From: Pseudomonadota bacterium
GTDB lineage: Bacteria; Myxococcota; UBA9042; PHBI01
Direction of reading: 5' to 3'
Length of the DNA: 6,983 bases
NCBI GenBank assembly: GCA_005772945.1
Contig: SXIE01000076.1
Coordinates: 1 to 6,983, forward strand
Positions 1 through 6,105 of this stretch are shown here, in pieces. Position 1 is the first letter of the stretch. Every line of letters begins with the position of its first letter. The notes below the pieces were generated by a model, which was not told where the DNA came from, did not search any database, and was given only the letters and a program-made list of their open reading frames with translations. Position numbers and translations under genes: made by a program.

Positions 1-1092
1 ACGGCACAGGCCGAGGCAAGCAGCGACACCAGCAGCACCGACGCCAGCACAGAAGCGAGCGCCGAAACCGCGATCGAGGTGGCTGTGAGCGGGTGCTCGG
101 CCGACGATCTCGCGGCCTGCGAGTACCCGAGCAAGGGCCTCACCGCCACCGTACGCGAAGGCCTCGCGACCACGGACCCGGTCACCGGGCGCGTCCTGCC
201 GCTGCTCGCGCGCATCCCGGCCGTGACGGGACCGGCGCCCGTCGTCATCTGGTCGCACGGTGGCGGCTTCAGCGACGACGGCCATCACCACTCCGAAGCC
301 TGGGGCAAGCTCCTCGCCGCGCACGGCTTCGTCGTCATTCACGTCGCCCACGCGACCCTCAACCAGACGACCGGGGCGAAGCTCTGTGAGCTCGCACTGG
401 TCCCGCCGGCCGAGTGCGTGGCGGGCGACGACGAGGACGCGACCGGGCTCCTCGCCGTGGCACGCGCGTTGGACCTCGCCGCGGTGCTCGACGATTTGCC
501 GCGCCTCTCGCAGGTGAGCGTCAACAACGGCGGGCCGGCGCTCGACCTAGACCATGTCGCGCTCTCCGGCTGGTCGGGCGGCTCGCGCGGCCCGATGGTG
601 CTGATGGGCGCGACGGTCAAGCCCACCGCGTCGGCGCCGATCTTTGCCAAGACGCACGCGCGCGTGGCGGCCGCCTTCATCATGAGCCCGACCGGCCCCG
701 GCTTTGGCGGCTTCTCCGCGGACGGCGCCACGAGCTCGTGGGACGCGATGCGCGGCCCCTTCTACATGGCGACCGGCGAGAACGACGTGAAGCCGCTCAA
801 GCCCGAGCTCGACGGACCCGTGCGGCGCCAGCCGTTCGACGAGCAGCCCGGCGACGGCAAGCGCTGGCTCCTCTACTCGAACCTCGACGTGGGCGTTGGC
901 GGCCACGCCACCTTCAACCTCGAGGACACGGGCTCCAGCGACGCGCGGCTCGCGCGCCTCACCAAGAGCATCGGCTCGGTCGCGCGCGCCTTCCTCGATT
1001 CGAGCTTGCGCGGCGACGCCGACGCCGCGGCGTGGCTTGCCCGCGATGACGCGAAGATCCTAGCCGGCGACGTCGAGTGGTCGCATCGCTGA
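1..1092 (+). CDS. Secreted alpha/beta hydrolase (dienelactone hydrolase / PAF-acetylhydrolase-like), 5' end outside window
   Basis: The frame is open from base 1, so the gene probably starts upstream; the first in-frame ATG or GTG codons (from about 79) are not needed as starts. The first ~30 codons encode a Ser/Thr/Ala/Glu-rich linker typical of the region after a lipoprotein signal, and the fold begins near SGCSADDL. Seen in sequence: an oxyanion-hole motif HGGG (His codon 256-258), a nucleophile elbow GWSGG fitting GxSxG (Ser codon 574-576), a candidate acid in GENDV (Asp codon 784-786) and a catalytic His in GGHATF (904-906). Order and spacing fit a complete Ser-Asp-His triad of an esterase/acetylhydrolase. 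The C-terminal helix with FLDSSLRGD and AAAWL is common in this group. Substrate is unknown; ester or lipid hydrolysis outside the cytoplasm is inferred. It converges on the next gene with only 16 bp between stop codons and no visible terminator. Confidence 0.85.
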   Translation, partial: TAQAEASSDTSSTDASTEASAETAIEVAVSGCSADDLAACEYPSKGLTATVREGLATTDPVTGRVLPLLARIPAVTGPAPVVIWSHGGGFSDDGHHHSEAWGKLLAAHGFVVIHVAHATLNQTTGAKLCELALVPPAECVAGDDEDATGLLAVARALDLAAVLDDLPRLSQVSVNNGGPALDLDHVALSGWSGGSRGPMVLMGATVKPTASAPIFAKTHARVAAAFIMSPTGPGFGGFSADGATSSWDAMRGPFYMATGENDVKPLKPELDGPVRRQPFDEQPGDGKRWLLYSNLDVGVGGHATFNLEDTGSSDARLARLTKSIGSVARAFLDSSLRGDADAAAWLARDDAKILAGDVEWSHR

Positions 1093-1108
1093 GCGCTGCT
1101 CGGTTCGC

Positions 1109-2083
1109 TTACTCGCAGGCGCCGTCGGTCGCGAAACCGACTCCGGCGGCCTGTCGCGCGCAGTCATTCCCGTAGGTCTGGCCGTCGCAGCCGCACACCG
1201 GCCGATAATCGCGCGTGCATGCCTCGGGCATCACCTCGCAGTGACCGGGGCCGTCGAGCGTGCCGCAGAGCGCGTCGGCGAACTGGCAGTACGAGCCCCC
1301 CGGGCAGGGCGCGAGGCCGCGGCTACCACACGCCGCGCCTTCGGAACTCTCGGCGACGACCGCGAGGTAGACCTGCGAGGCGCGCAGCCCCTTGGCGGTT
1401 CCAGCCGGCCCACTGAGGTTGTAGGTCTTGCCGGCAACCAGGACGCCGTCACCGCCCAGCCCCTCCCACACCGCCGCTTCGGTGTCGGCATCGAGCCCTA
1501 GCCTGCTCAGGTCGAGCGCCGCGAATTGGAAAAAGAAGCCCACGTTCTTGTCGAGCTTGATGGCGTCGAGGCTCGAGCACGGCGCGGCGAAGCATTGGAT
1601 GCCGCTGTCGGTCACCTGGTAAAACGGTACGTTCGGGACCACGTCGGTCGCCGCGGCCCAGGCCTCGTCGGCGACGAGCACCGCGATGGTCGGCCAGTTC
1701 GCGTAGTGTCCGGTCTCCATGGCGCCGCGCACGACGACCTGACCGAGGCGCCAACGATTCGCCAGCGCCGCGTCGCCGTCGGCCGACCCGCCCAGCGCGC
1801 CCAGGTCGACCTCGGCGACGTAGCACTCGCTCTGGCGCGTGCCGTCGGCGCACTTGAGATCGGCTTGGTTCACGCGCTGGACGTAGGCTCCGCCGCACAG
1901 CGGGAAGGCGCAGCGATGGGTGTCGACGCGCGTCACGATGAAATAGGTCCACTGCGGCTGCGCGCTGCCGTCGTCCTTTGCGGCCTCGAGCGCCGACGCT
2001 TCCTCAAAGAGCGCCGGGGTTTCCGTGCAGGCATAGCTCAGCGGAAGCAGCGCCGTCAGCGCCGCGAACATCGTCCGTCGCAT
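1109..2083 (-). CDS. Exported Kazal-type serine protease inhibitor-like lipoprotein with duplicated N-terminal (possibly DUF6748) domain
   Basis: 324 aa. The N-terminus is Arg-rich then hydrophobic and ends LPLSYAC (Cys19), a signal with a non-ideal lipobox (Ser at -3, Tyr at -2), so lipidation is likely but unproven. Residues ~46-250 form a domain built of two similar halves (YFIVT...C..PLC and FYQVT...C..APC, each followed by a DLxxLG stretch); it resembles the Myxococcota family I recall as DUF6748, a tentative name. Residues 252-281 are Cys-rich (Cys252, 260, 266, 273). The end is a Kazal domain: Cys282, 289, 297, 299, 308 and 323 around PVCGCDGQTYGNDC. Kazal domains block serine proteases by inserting a rigid loop; whether this one inhibits anything is unknown. 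The ATG is well placed after an AGGAG ribosome site. It is the last gene of a minus-strand run, 104 bp after the MBL gene, and may be co-transcribed. Confidence 0.85.
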   Translation of the reverse strand: MRRTMFAALTALLPLSYACTETPALFEEASALEAAKDDGSAQPQWTYFIVTRVDTHRCAFPLCGGAYVQRVNQADLKCADGTRQSECYVAEVDLGALGGSADGDAALANRWRLGQVVVRGAMETGHYANWPTIAVLVADEAWAAATDVVPNVPFYQVTDSGIQCFAAPCSSLDAIKLDKNVGFFFQFAALDLSRLGLDADTEAAVWEGLGGDGVLVAGKTYNLSGPAGTAKGLRASQVYLAVVAESSEGAACGSRGLAPCPGGSYCQFADALCGTLDGPGHCEVMPEACTRDYRPVCGCDGQTYGNDCARQAAGVGFATDGACE

Positions 2084-2090
2084 GGTCGTT

Positions 2091-2095
2091 CTCCT
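2091..2095 (-). promoter_or_regulatory. Strong Shine-Dalgarno site of the Kazal lipoprotein gene
   Basis: On the minus strand AGGAG lies 7 bases before the ATG at 2083, close to ideal spacing. It fixes the start of the Kazal gene and is the best ribosome site in the window. Confidence 0.8.
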
Positions 2096-2104
2096 GGTGG
2101 GGGT

Positions 2105-2116
2105 TCCCCGAAGGGA
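2105..2116 (-). other. Small cUUCGg hairpin in the leader of the Kazal gene
   Basis: Read on the minus strand, TCCC-TTCG-GGGA can form a 4-bp stem closed by a C-UUCG-G tetraloop, an unusually stable loop type. It sits 9 bases upstream of the AGGAG ribosome site, inside the 104-bp gap after the MBL stop codon. No T-run follows, so it is not an intrinsic terminator. The rest of the gap (2084-2187) holds an 11-bp imperfect palindrome, CGCGT-T-ACGCG at 2167-2177, and no convincing promoter. The hairpin could be an RNA-stability or processing element, or chance. Confidence 0.35.
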
Positions 2117-2187
2117 GCGTTCACCTACCTGGCGCGATCGACTCGGCGCAACGATGCGGCTCGAATCGCGTTACGCGTCCCGCGACC

Positions 2188-3483
2188 TCACTCGGGCAGC
2201 GCGAGGGTTCCGTCCGCGTGCAGCGTCACGACCACCGCGCGTCCCTCCCAGCCGGTCGAATAGACGGCGCGCGCGATCTGCTTCGTCTCGAAGACCCCCT
2301 GACCATTCTCGTAGTCGGTCGCGACCTGCGCATCGATCGCGAACGGGCGATAGAGGCTCACGCCGTCCGAGTCGTTGTCCCCGAGGAGATCTCGCACGGC
2401 GCGCCAGCGCGGATGGCCGTAGCTCCAGGCCGTCCAATCGCCCTCGCGCGAGACCGGACCGGCCGAGATCACCGCCAGCGCCGGAGACATCGCGTTGACG
2501 AGTGCGGCCGTCGTCCCGTTGTGCGAGCCGTGGTGCCCCGCCTTGTAGACGTCGACATCGAGGAGCCCGCTGGCGCCATAGCGCGCGACGAGCCCGGCGA
2601 TCGCGGCCTCCTCCAAGTCGCCCGTGAAGAGCGCCGAGGCCGCGCCGAAGTCGAGGCGCAGCGCGACGCTGTGGTTGTTGTCGTTGTCGAGGTCGGCATC
2701 GGACCATTGGGTTTGGAGGGTCGAGTCGTTGTCGACGCGCCCCCAGAGCGCGGTGATCGTGGGGTCCACGTCGCCACAGGTGCCAGCGGCGGGCGCCGGG
2801 AAGGGATCGATGACGTCGTTGGTCAGGCCGGTCGCCTCGGTCTTGCGCTCGAGGACGTACCAGCGCCCGATCCCCGGATGCTGGTCGGCGTAGTCGTGGA
2901 GCGCGCGCTGCTCGCGCACGCCGGACCCGGAGCCCTCGGCGCCATTGGTCACGACGTTGCGGATGACGATCTCACCGGCTGCGGCCATCGCGAGGAGGCG
3001 CGTGACGCCGCGCGTGTGGTCGATATGAGGGTGCGAGAGGACGACGAGATCGAAGGTGCCATGGAGATCGGCGCGACGGGCGAAAAACGCCCGCACGTAT
3101 CCCTCGAGCGCGACGTCGCTGTCGAAGCTGCCGACCGCGGCGCTGTCATCGCTCTGTTCGCCGCCCGCATCGATGAGCATCGCGCCGCACGGCAGCTCGA
3201 CGAGCACCGCGTCGCCCTGACCCACGTCGATGACGTGTAGACGCATGGCGGGCGAGTCGCTGACGACCTCGGAGCCGGCCACCTCCGTCTCGATCGCGCT
3301 GTCGGCCCGAACAGTGTCGGTGCCGCTGTCCGGCTCGGGACGCGTCTCCGCGGCGATCTCGACGGCCTCGACCGCGTCGCTCTCCGGGCCGAGGTCGACC
3401 GCGACATCGCCGGCCCCGCGCGCCTCCAGGCACGCGCCCAGCGCGATGCTCACCCAGGTCGCCAATGTGCCGAGCGCGCGCAT
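2188..3483 (-). CDS. ComEC-like metallo-beta-lactamase-fold lipoprotein
   Basis: 431 aa. The N-terminus ends in a good lipobox, LGAC (Cys18), so the protein is probably anchored in the envelope. Residues ~19-79 are an acidic low-complexity linker. The MBL domain begins with LHVIDVGQGDA (82-92) and shows the metal-binding motif HPHIDH (His151, His153, Asp155, His156), NHSVALRL (270-277), FTGDLE (Asp289) and AGHHGSHNG (His317, His318, His321), then GHPRW (356-360). This order matches the C-terminal metallohydrolase domain of the ComEC/Rec2 competence family, but the membrane channel portion is absent. A phosphoesterase or nuclease role outside the cytoplasm is inferred. The ATG at 3483 was chosen because it opens the signal peptide, overlaps the upstream stop as TGATG and has an AAAGG site (3493-3497). 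The frame stays open further upstream, but there it is only antisense shadow of the glycosyltransferase. Two Asp-rich stretches (262-268 and 369-374) look like calcium-binding loops. Confidence 0.88.
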   Translation of the reverse strand: MRALGTLATWVSIALGACLEARGAGDVAVDLGPESDAVEAVEIAAETRPEPDSGTDTVRADSAIETEVAGSEVVSDSPAMRLHVIDVGQGDAVLVELPCGAMLIDAGGEQSDDSAAVGSFDSDVALEGYVRAFFARRADLHGTFDLVVLSHPHIDHTRGVTRLLAMAAAGEIVIRNVVTNGAEGSGSGVREQRALHDYADQHPGIGRWYVLERKTEATGLTNDVIDPFPAPAAGTCGDVDPTITALWGRVDNDSTLQTQWSDADLDNDNNHSVALRLDFGAASALFTGDLEEAAIAGLVARYGASGLLDVDVYKAGHHGSHNGTTAALVNAMSPALAVISAGPVSREGDWTAWSYGHPRWRAVRDLLGDNDSDGVSLYRPFAIDAQVATDYENGQGVFETKQIARAVYSTGWEGRAVVVTLHADGTLALPE

Positions 3484-4265
3484 CACAGGCGGCCTTTGGA
3501 CGCGTCGGGCGCCCTGTCGGCCGGACGCGGCGTCAGCTCCGCCGGTCGCGCCGGGTAGCGGGCCGCCTGCCGCCGGATCCGGACGATGTCGCGGAACATC
3601 TGGAGGCTGTCGGGGATGACGCGCACGGTCGAGCCGGGGCGATGCACCATGATGATCGGCATGCGCACGAGCACGAGGTTCCAGCGGCGCACCAGGTAGA
3701 GCAGCTCGACGTCGAAGCCGAAGCGGCCGATGGTGAGGGCGCCGAAGAGGGCGCGCGCGACGTCGGCGCGAAACGCCTTGAAGCCGCATTGGGTGTCCGG
3801 AATCCCGAGCCCGAGCACGAGGTCCACAAGCCCATTGAAGGCGCCGCTGAAGGCCTTGCGCAAGAGCGTGTAGTCCGCGCGCCCGCCGGCGTCGAGGTCG
3901 CGGGCGCCGGCGACCACGTCCGCGCCGCCGTCGATGGCCGCGAGCGCTTCGGCGACGTAGCTCAGCGGGTACGAGAGGTCGGCGTCGAAGAAGAGGACGA
4001 CCTCGCCGCGCGCGGCCTGGACGCCGGCCGCGAGGGCGCGTCCCTTGCCGCCGTTGGCCGCCTGCCGGACCGCGCGCACGCCGGGCAGCGCGCGCGTGAA
4101 CGCCTCGAGCTGCGCCCAGGTTCCGTCGGTGCTGCCGTCGTCGACGAGGACGACCTCCCAGGTGCAGGGAAGGGTTCCGAGGTACTCGACCACGCGCGGC
4201 ACGGTGTCGGCGATGCGGCGCTCTTCGTTGTAGCAGGGGATGAGGACGGTCAGGTGCGGCGACAC
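3483..4265 (-). CDS. GT2-family glycosyltransferase, dolichyl/polyprenyl-phosphate sugar transferase (ALG5/DPM1-like)
   Basis: 260 aa from a GTG start. It probably moves a sugar from a nucleotide donor (often UDP-glucose in ALG5 relatives, GDP-mannose in DPM1 relatives) to a polyprenyl phosphate at the inner face of the membrane. Seen: TVLIPCYNEERR (6-17), VDDGSTDGT (41-49), NGGKGRALAAG (71-81), the metal/donor motif DADLSYP (94-100), DTQCGFKAFR (157-166) and GRFGFDVELL (180-189), all in the order usual for this family. No C-terminal membrane helices are seen, so it is a soluble or peripheral form. The start is uncertain: GTG at 4265 fits the fold; GTG at 4280 is in frame five codons upstream; neither has a strong ribosome site. 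A much longer open frame extends to about 5138, but it runs antisense through the response regulator and is not believed. The stop overlaps the MBL start by one base. Confidence 0.87.
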   Translation of the reverse strand: MSPHLTVLIPCYNEERRIADTVPRVVEYLGTLPCTWEVVLVDDGSTDGTWAQLEAFTRALPGVRAVRQAANGGKGRALAAGVQAARGEVVLFFDADLSYPLSYVAEALAAIDGGADVVAGARDLDAGGRADYTLLRKAFSGAFNGLVDLVLGLGIPDTQCGFKAFRADVARALFGALTIGRFGFDVELLYLVRRWNLVLVRMPIIMVHRPGSTVRVIPDSLQMFRDIVRIRRQAARYPARPAELTPRPADRAPDASKGRL

Positions 4266-4580
4266 GGGCGCATCTTGCACGCGCCCCGCATGCGGGTCAA
4301 CGAGCCCGGCGCCGCCTCGGGCATCGCGGCGCGGGAGTCCGAGTTCGGTCAACACTTGCAAATTCGCGCAAGCTTCAGCGCCCGCGACGGCCGGCGATGA
4401 GCGGGTGCCGATGGCGATCCGGACGGTCGCAGCGCGGACGCAGCGCGACTTCGCGCGGACCACAGCCACGGCAAGCCCGACCACGACGAGGCAGGCGCCG
4501 CCCGCCCGCCGATCCGGTTTGAATCGCGACGCTTTTCGCCGGGGGTGCAAGGCGAACCGGCCACGTATATAGTCGGTGTC
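4266..4580. promoter_or_regulatory. Divergent intergenic region between glycosyltransferase and response regulator
   Basis: About 315 bp with no coding region I can support on either strand. It should hold promoters for both flanking genes. Seen: a 5-bp inverted repeat CTTGC...GCAAG near 4355-4372, a locally AT-richer stretch at 4350-4376, TTGAAT at 4519-4524 and a TATATA block at 4566-4571. The TATATA block is self-complementary and could serve either strand. In the glycosyltransferase frame the region reads a short hydrophobic stretch (around ACLVVVGLAVAVV), but it has no start, ribosome site or family match, so I do not call a gene. Confidence 0.5.
4566..4573 (+). promoter_or_regulatory. 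Candidate -10 element of the response regulator gene
   Basis: TATATAGT is the most AT-rich 8-mer in this GC-rich neighbourhood. Reading TATAGT (4568-4573) as the -10 box places transcription start around 4580-4581, exactly at the likely GTG start codon. No convincing -35 box is seen at the normal distance; TTGAAT at 4519 is too far away. This is a weak call on sequence alone. Confidence 0.35.
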
Positions 4581-4973
4581 GTGGTCGAATTGCCCAAGCC
4601 GTCCGTGCTGATCGTCGAGGACGAGCGCATCGTCGCCAGAGACCTGGCGGCGGTCCTGCGCGTGGCCGGCTACGACGTGTCCATCGCCTCCTCGTGCGAC
4701 GAGGCGCTCGTGCGCGTGAGCGAGCGCCGACCCGACATGGCGCTCATGGACATCCGGATCCTCGGCCCGCTCGACGGCATCGAGACCGCTCTCATCCTGC
4801 GCGACCGATTCGGAATCCGCGCGATCTATATGAGCGCAGATGTCGACCCCCAGACCCGCATGCGTGCCGACGGAACGACGCCGCTCGGCTACGTGTCCAA
4901 GCCCGTGACGGCCCCCGAGCTGCGTGCGGCGGTCGCGGCCGGGCTCGCGGCGAGGCAGCCTGGCGACGGCTGA
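4581..4973 (+). CDS. Single-domain response regulator (CheY-like receiver only)
   Basis: 130 aa from GTG at 4581. It is a phosphorylation-switched receiver domain, cytoplasmic, with no output domain. Seen: VLIVEDE with acidic residues Glu13 and Asp14, phospho-acceptor Asp57 in ALMDIRI, switch residue Ser85 in IYMSAD and Lys107 in GYVSKPV, so all active-site positions are present. It ends about 20 residues after Lys107, leaving no room for a DNA-binding or enzymatic domain. No histidine kinase is in the window, so the partner is unknown and it may act by protein-protein contact or in a phosphorelay. Alternative in-frame starts are GTG at 4545 and TTG at 4590; 4581 is preferred because 4545 lies upstream of the likely -10 box. 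No Shine-Dalgarno site precedes any of them. It converges on arginase with a 34-bp gap holding a self-complementary GC decamer (4993-5002) but no T-run. Confidence 0.88.
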   Translation: MVELPKPSVLIVEDERIVARDLAAVLRVAGYDVSIASSCDEALVRVSERRPDMALMDIRILGPLDGIETALILRDRFGIRAIYMSADVDPQTRMRADGTTPLGYVSKPVTAPELRAAVAAGLAARQPGDG

Positions 4974-5007
4974 TAGGCAGGTCTTGGCGGGGCCGCGCGC
5001 GGACGGC

Positions 5008-5949
5008 TCACAGGATCGATTTGCCGAGCGCCGAGAGGATGAGCCACACGGCCAGCTCGCCGGTACGATTCTGCGTGTCGAGCACCGGGTTGAGCTCGAC
5101 CATCTCGAGCCCGATGAGGCGGCCCGTCTGGGCGACACGCTCGCAGATGAGGTGCGACTCGCGCAGCTCGAGGCCGCCTGGAACGGGCGTGCCGACGCCG
5201 GGGGCGTGCTCGGGATCGACCCCGTCCAGATCGAACGAGAGGTGGATCCCCGCGGTGTGCTCCGAGACGCGCGCGATGGCCTCGCGCACGCACGTCGCCG
5301 TGCCGCGGTCGTCCAGCTCGCTCATCGTATAGACACGCACGCCCGAGCTGCGGACGAGCGCGCGCTCCTCCGGGTCCACGTCGCGCGCTCCGATGATGCA
5401 GACATTGCGGGCGTCGAGGGCCGGGCGGTCGCCGGCCAACCCGACGAGCTCGGGGCGGCCGTAGCCCAGGAGCGTCGCGAGCGGCATGCCGTGGACGTTG
5501 CCGCTGGGGGACGTCTCGGGCGTGTTCATGTCGGTATGGGCGTCGACCCATAGGACGCCGATCGCCTCGCCGCGCTTGTGGTAGTGGCGCGCGAGCCCGG
5601 AGACGGTGCCGATGGCGACCGAGTGGTCGCCGCCCAGGACGACCGGGAAGTGGCCGCGGGCGAGGCCGGCTTCGACCTTGTCGGCGAGGCGACCGCAGGC
5701 ATCGGCGATCTCGGCCAGGAAGCGGGCCTGGGGATCGCCGCGCTGCGCGATCTCGGGCGGGTTGACGTGGACCTCGAAGGTCTCGGCGATGGTGTGGCCG
5801 AGCTCGATCAGGCGGCGCTCGAGGCCCGCCAGGTGGATGGCCGAGGGGCCCATGTCGACGCCGCGGCGACCGGCGCCGAGGTCGATATGGACGTCGCCGA
5901 TGGCGAGCCGGTAGCGCGGAGGGACCTGGGCGGCGGTGTGAGAGTACAT
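5008..5949 (-). CDS. rocF: Arginase (L-arginine to L-ornithine and urea)
   Basis: 313 aa, full length for the ureohydrolase family. It is a cytoplasmic binuclear manganese enzyme that hydrolyses arginine to ornithine and urea. All metal ligands are visible: His109 in GGDHS (106-110), Asp136, His138 and Asp140 in DAHTD, and Asp240 and Asp242 in SFDLDGVDP. Arginase-type rather than agmatinase-type marks are GRRGVDMGPSAI (28-38), TSPSGNVHGMPLA (146-158), APGVGTP (249-255) and VELNPVLD (284-291). The core strongly resembles Bacillus RocF as I remember it. ATG at 5949 was chosen; GTG at 5958 is in frame three codons upstream and cannot be excluded. A GAG about 10 bases before the ATG is the only ribosome-site candidate. 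It stands alone, so ornithine or urea handling genes must lie elsewhere. A triple 7-bp repeat lies just upstream. Confidence 0.95.
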   Translation of the reverse strand: MYSHTAAQVPPRYRLAIGDVHIDLGAGRRGVDMGPSAIHLAGLERRLIELGHTIAETFEVHVNPPEIAQRGDPQARFLAEIADACGRLADKVEAGLARGHFPVVLGGDHSVAIGTVSGLARHYHKRGEAIGVLWVDAHTDMNTPETSPSGNVHGMPLATLLGYGRPELVGLAGDRPALDARNVCIIGARDVDPEERALVRSSGVRVYTMSELDDRGTATCVREAIARVSEHTAGIHLSFDLDGVDPEHAPGVGTPVPGGLELRESHLICERVAQTGRLIGLEMVELNPVLDTQNRTGELAVWLILSALGKSIL

Positions 5950-5961
5950 GTCGTTCACACT

Positions 5962-5982
5962 CGATGGGCGATGGGCGATGGG
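5962..5982. repeat. Three perfect tandem copies of CGATGGG upstream of arginase
   Basis: CGATGGG occurs three times head to tail without mismatch (CCCATCG on the arginase strand). It ends 13 bp before the arginase ATG and 4 bp before the alternative GTG, so it lies in the leader or promoter. The rest of the 156-bp divergent gap (5950-6105) is very GC-rich, with only a TTGACC (6066-6071) resembling a -35 box for the plus-strand gene and no good -10 box. Confidence 0.75.
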
Positions 5983-6105
5983 CCGAGAAGGCGACGGGGG
6001 AGAGCGGGGCGCGGAGGGTGGCGCCGGCAGGCCCGAGCGTCAAGCGAACGCCGCGCGCTCCGGCGTTGACCGCGCTCGGCGGCGCGTGCGACAGACCGGG
6101 CGACC

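Noticed and set aside
1091..1101. GAGC-GCT-GCTC inverted repeat between the convergent hydrolase and Kazal genes
   Set aside because: The stem is only 4 bp with a 3-base loop and no T-run on either strand, so it is not a credible terminator.
2670..2700. Repetitive gttgttgtcgttgtc-like DNA
   Set aside because: It lies inside the MBL gene and encodes its Asp/Asn-rich loop; it is not an independent repeat element.
1978..3240. 420-codon open frame on the plus strand
   Set aside because: It lies antisense to the MBL and Kazal genes, has Arg/Val/Ala-biased shadow composition and shows no motif.
3484..3789. Upstream extension of the MBL lipoprotein frame
   Set aside because: It is Arg/Pro-rich shadow of the glycosyltransferase coding strand and would bury the signal peptide and lipobox inside the protein.
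3465..4400. 311-codon open frame on the plus strand
   Set aside because: Antisense shadow of the glycosyltransferase; no recognisable domain or ribosome site.
4266..5138. Long upstream extension of the glycosyltransferase frame (to about 551 aa)
   Set aside because: It has no family resemblance, runs antisense through the whole response regulator, and is explained by the scarcity of stop codons in GC-rich DNA.
6066..6095. TTGACC with a possible -10 box ahead of the DTW gene
   Set aside because: The -35-like hexamer is good, but the bases at 17-18 bp spacing (CGACAG/GACAGA) are a poor -10 box, so no promoter is called.
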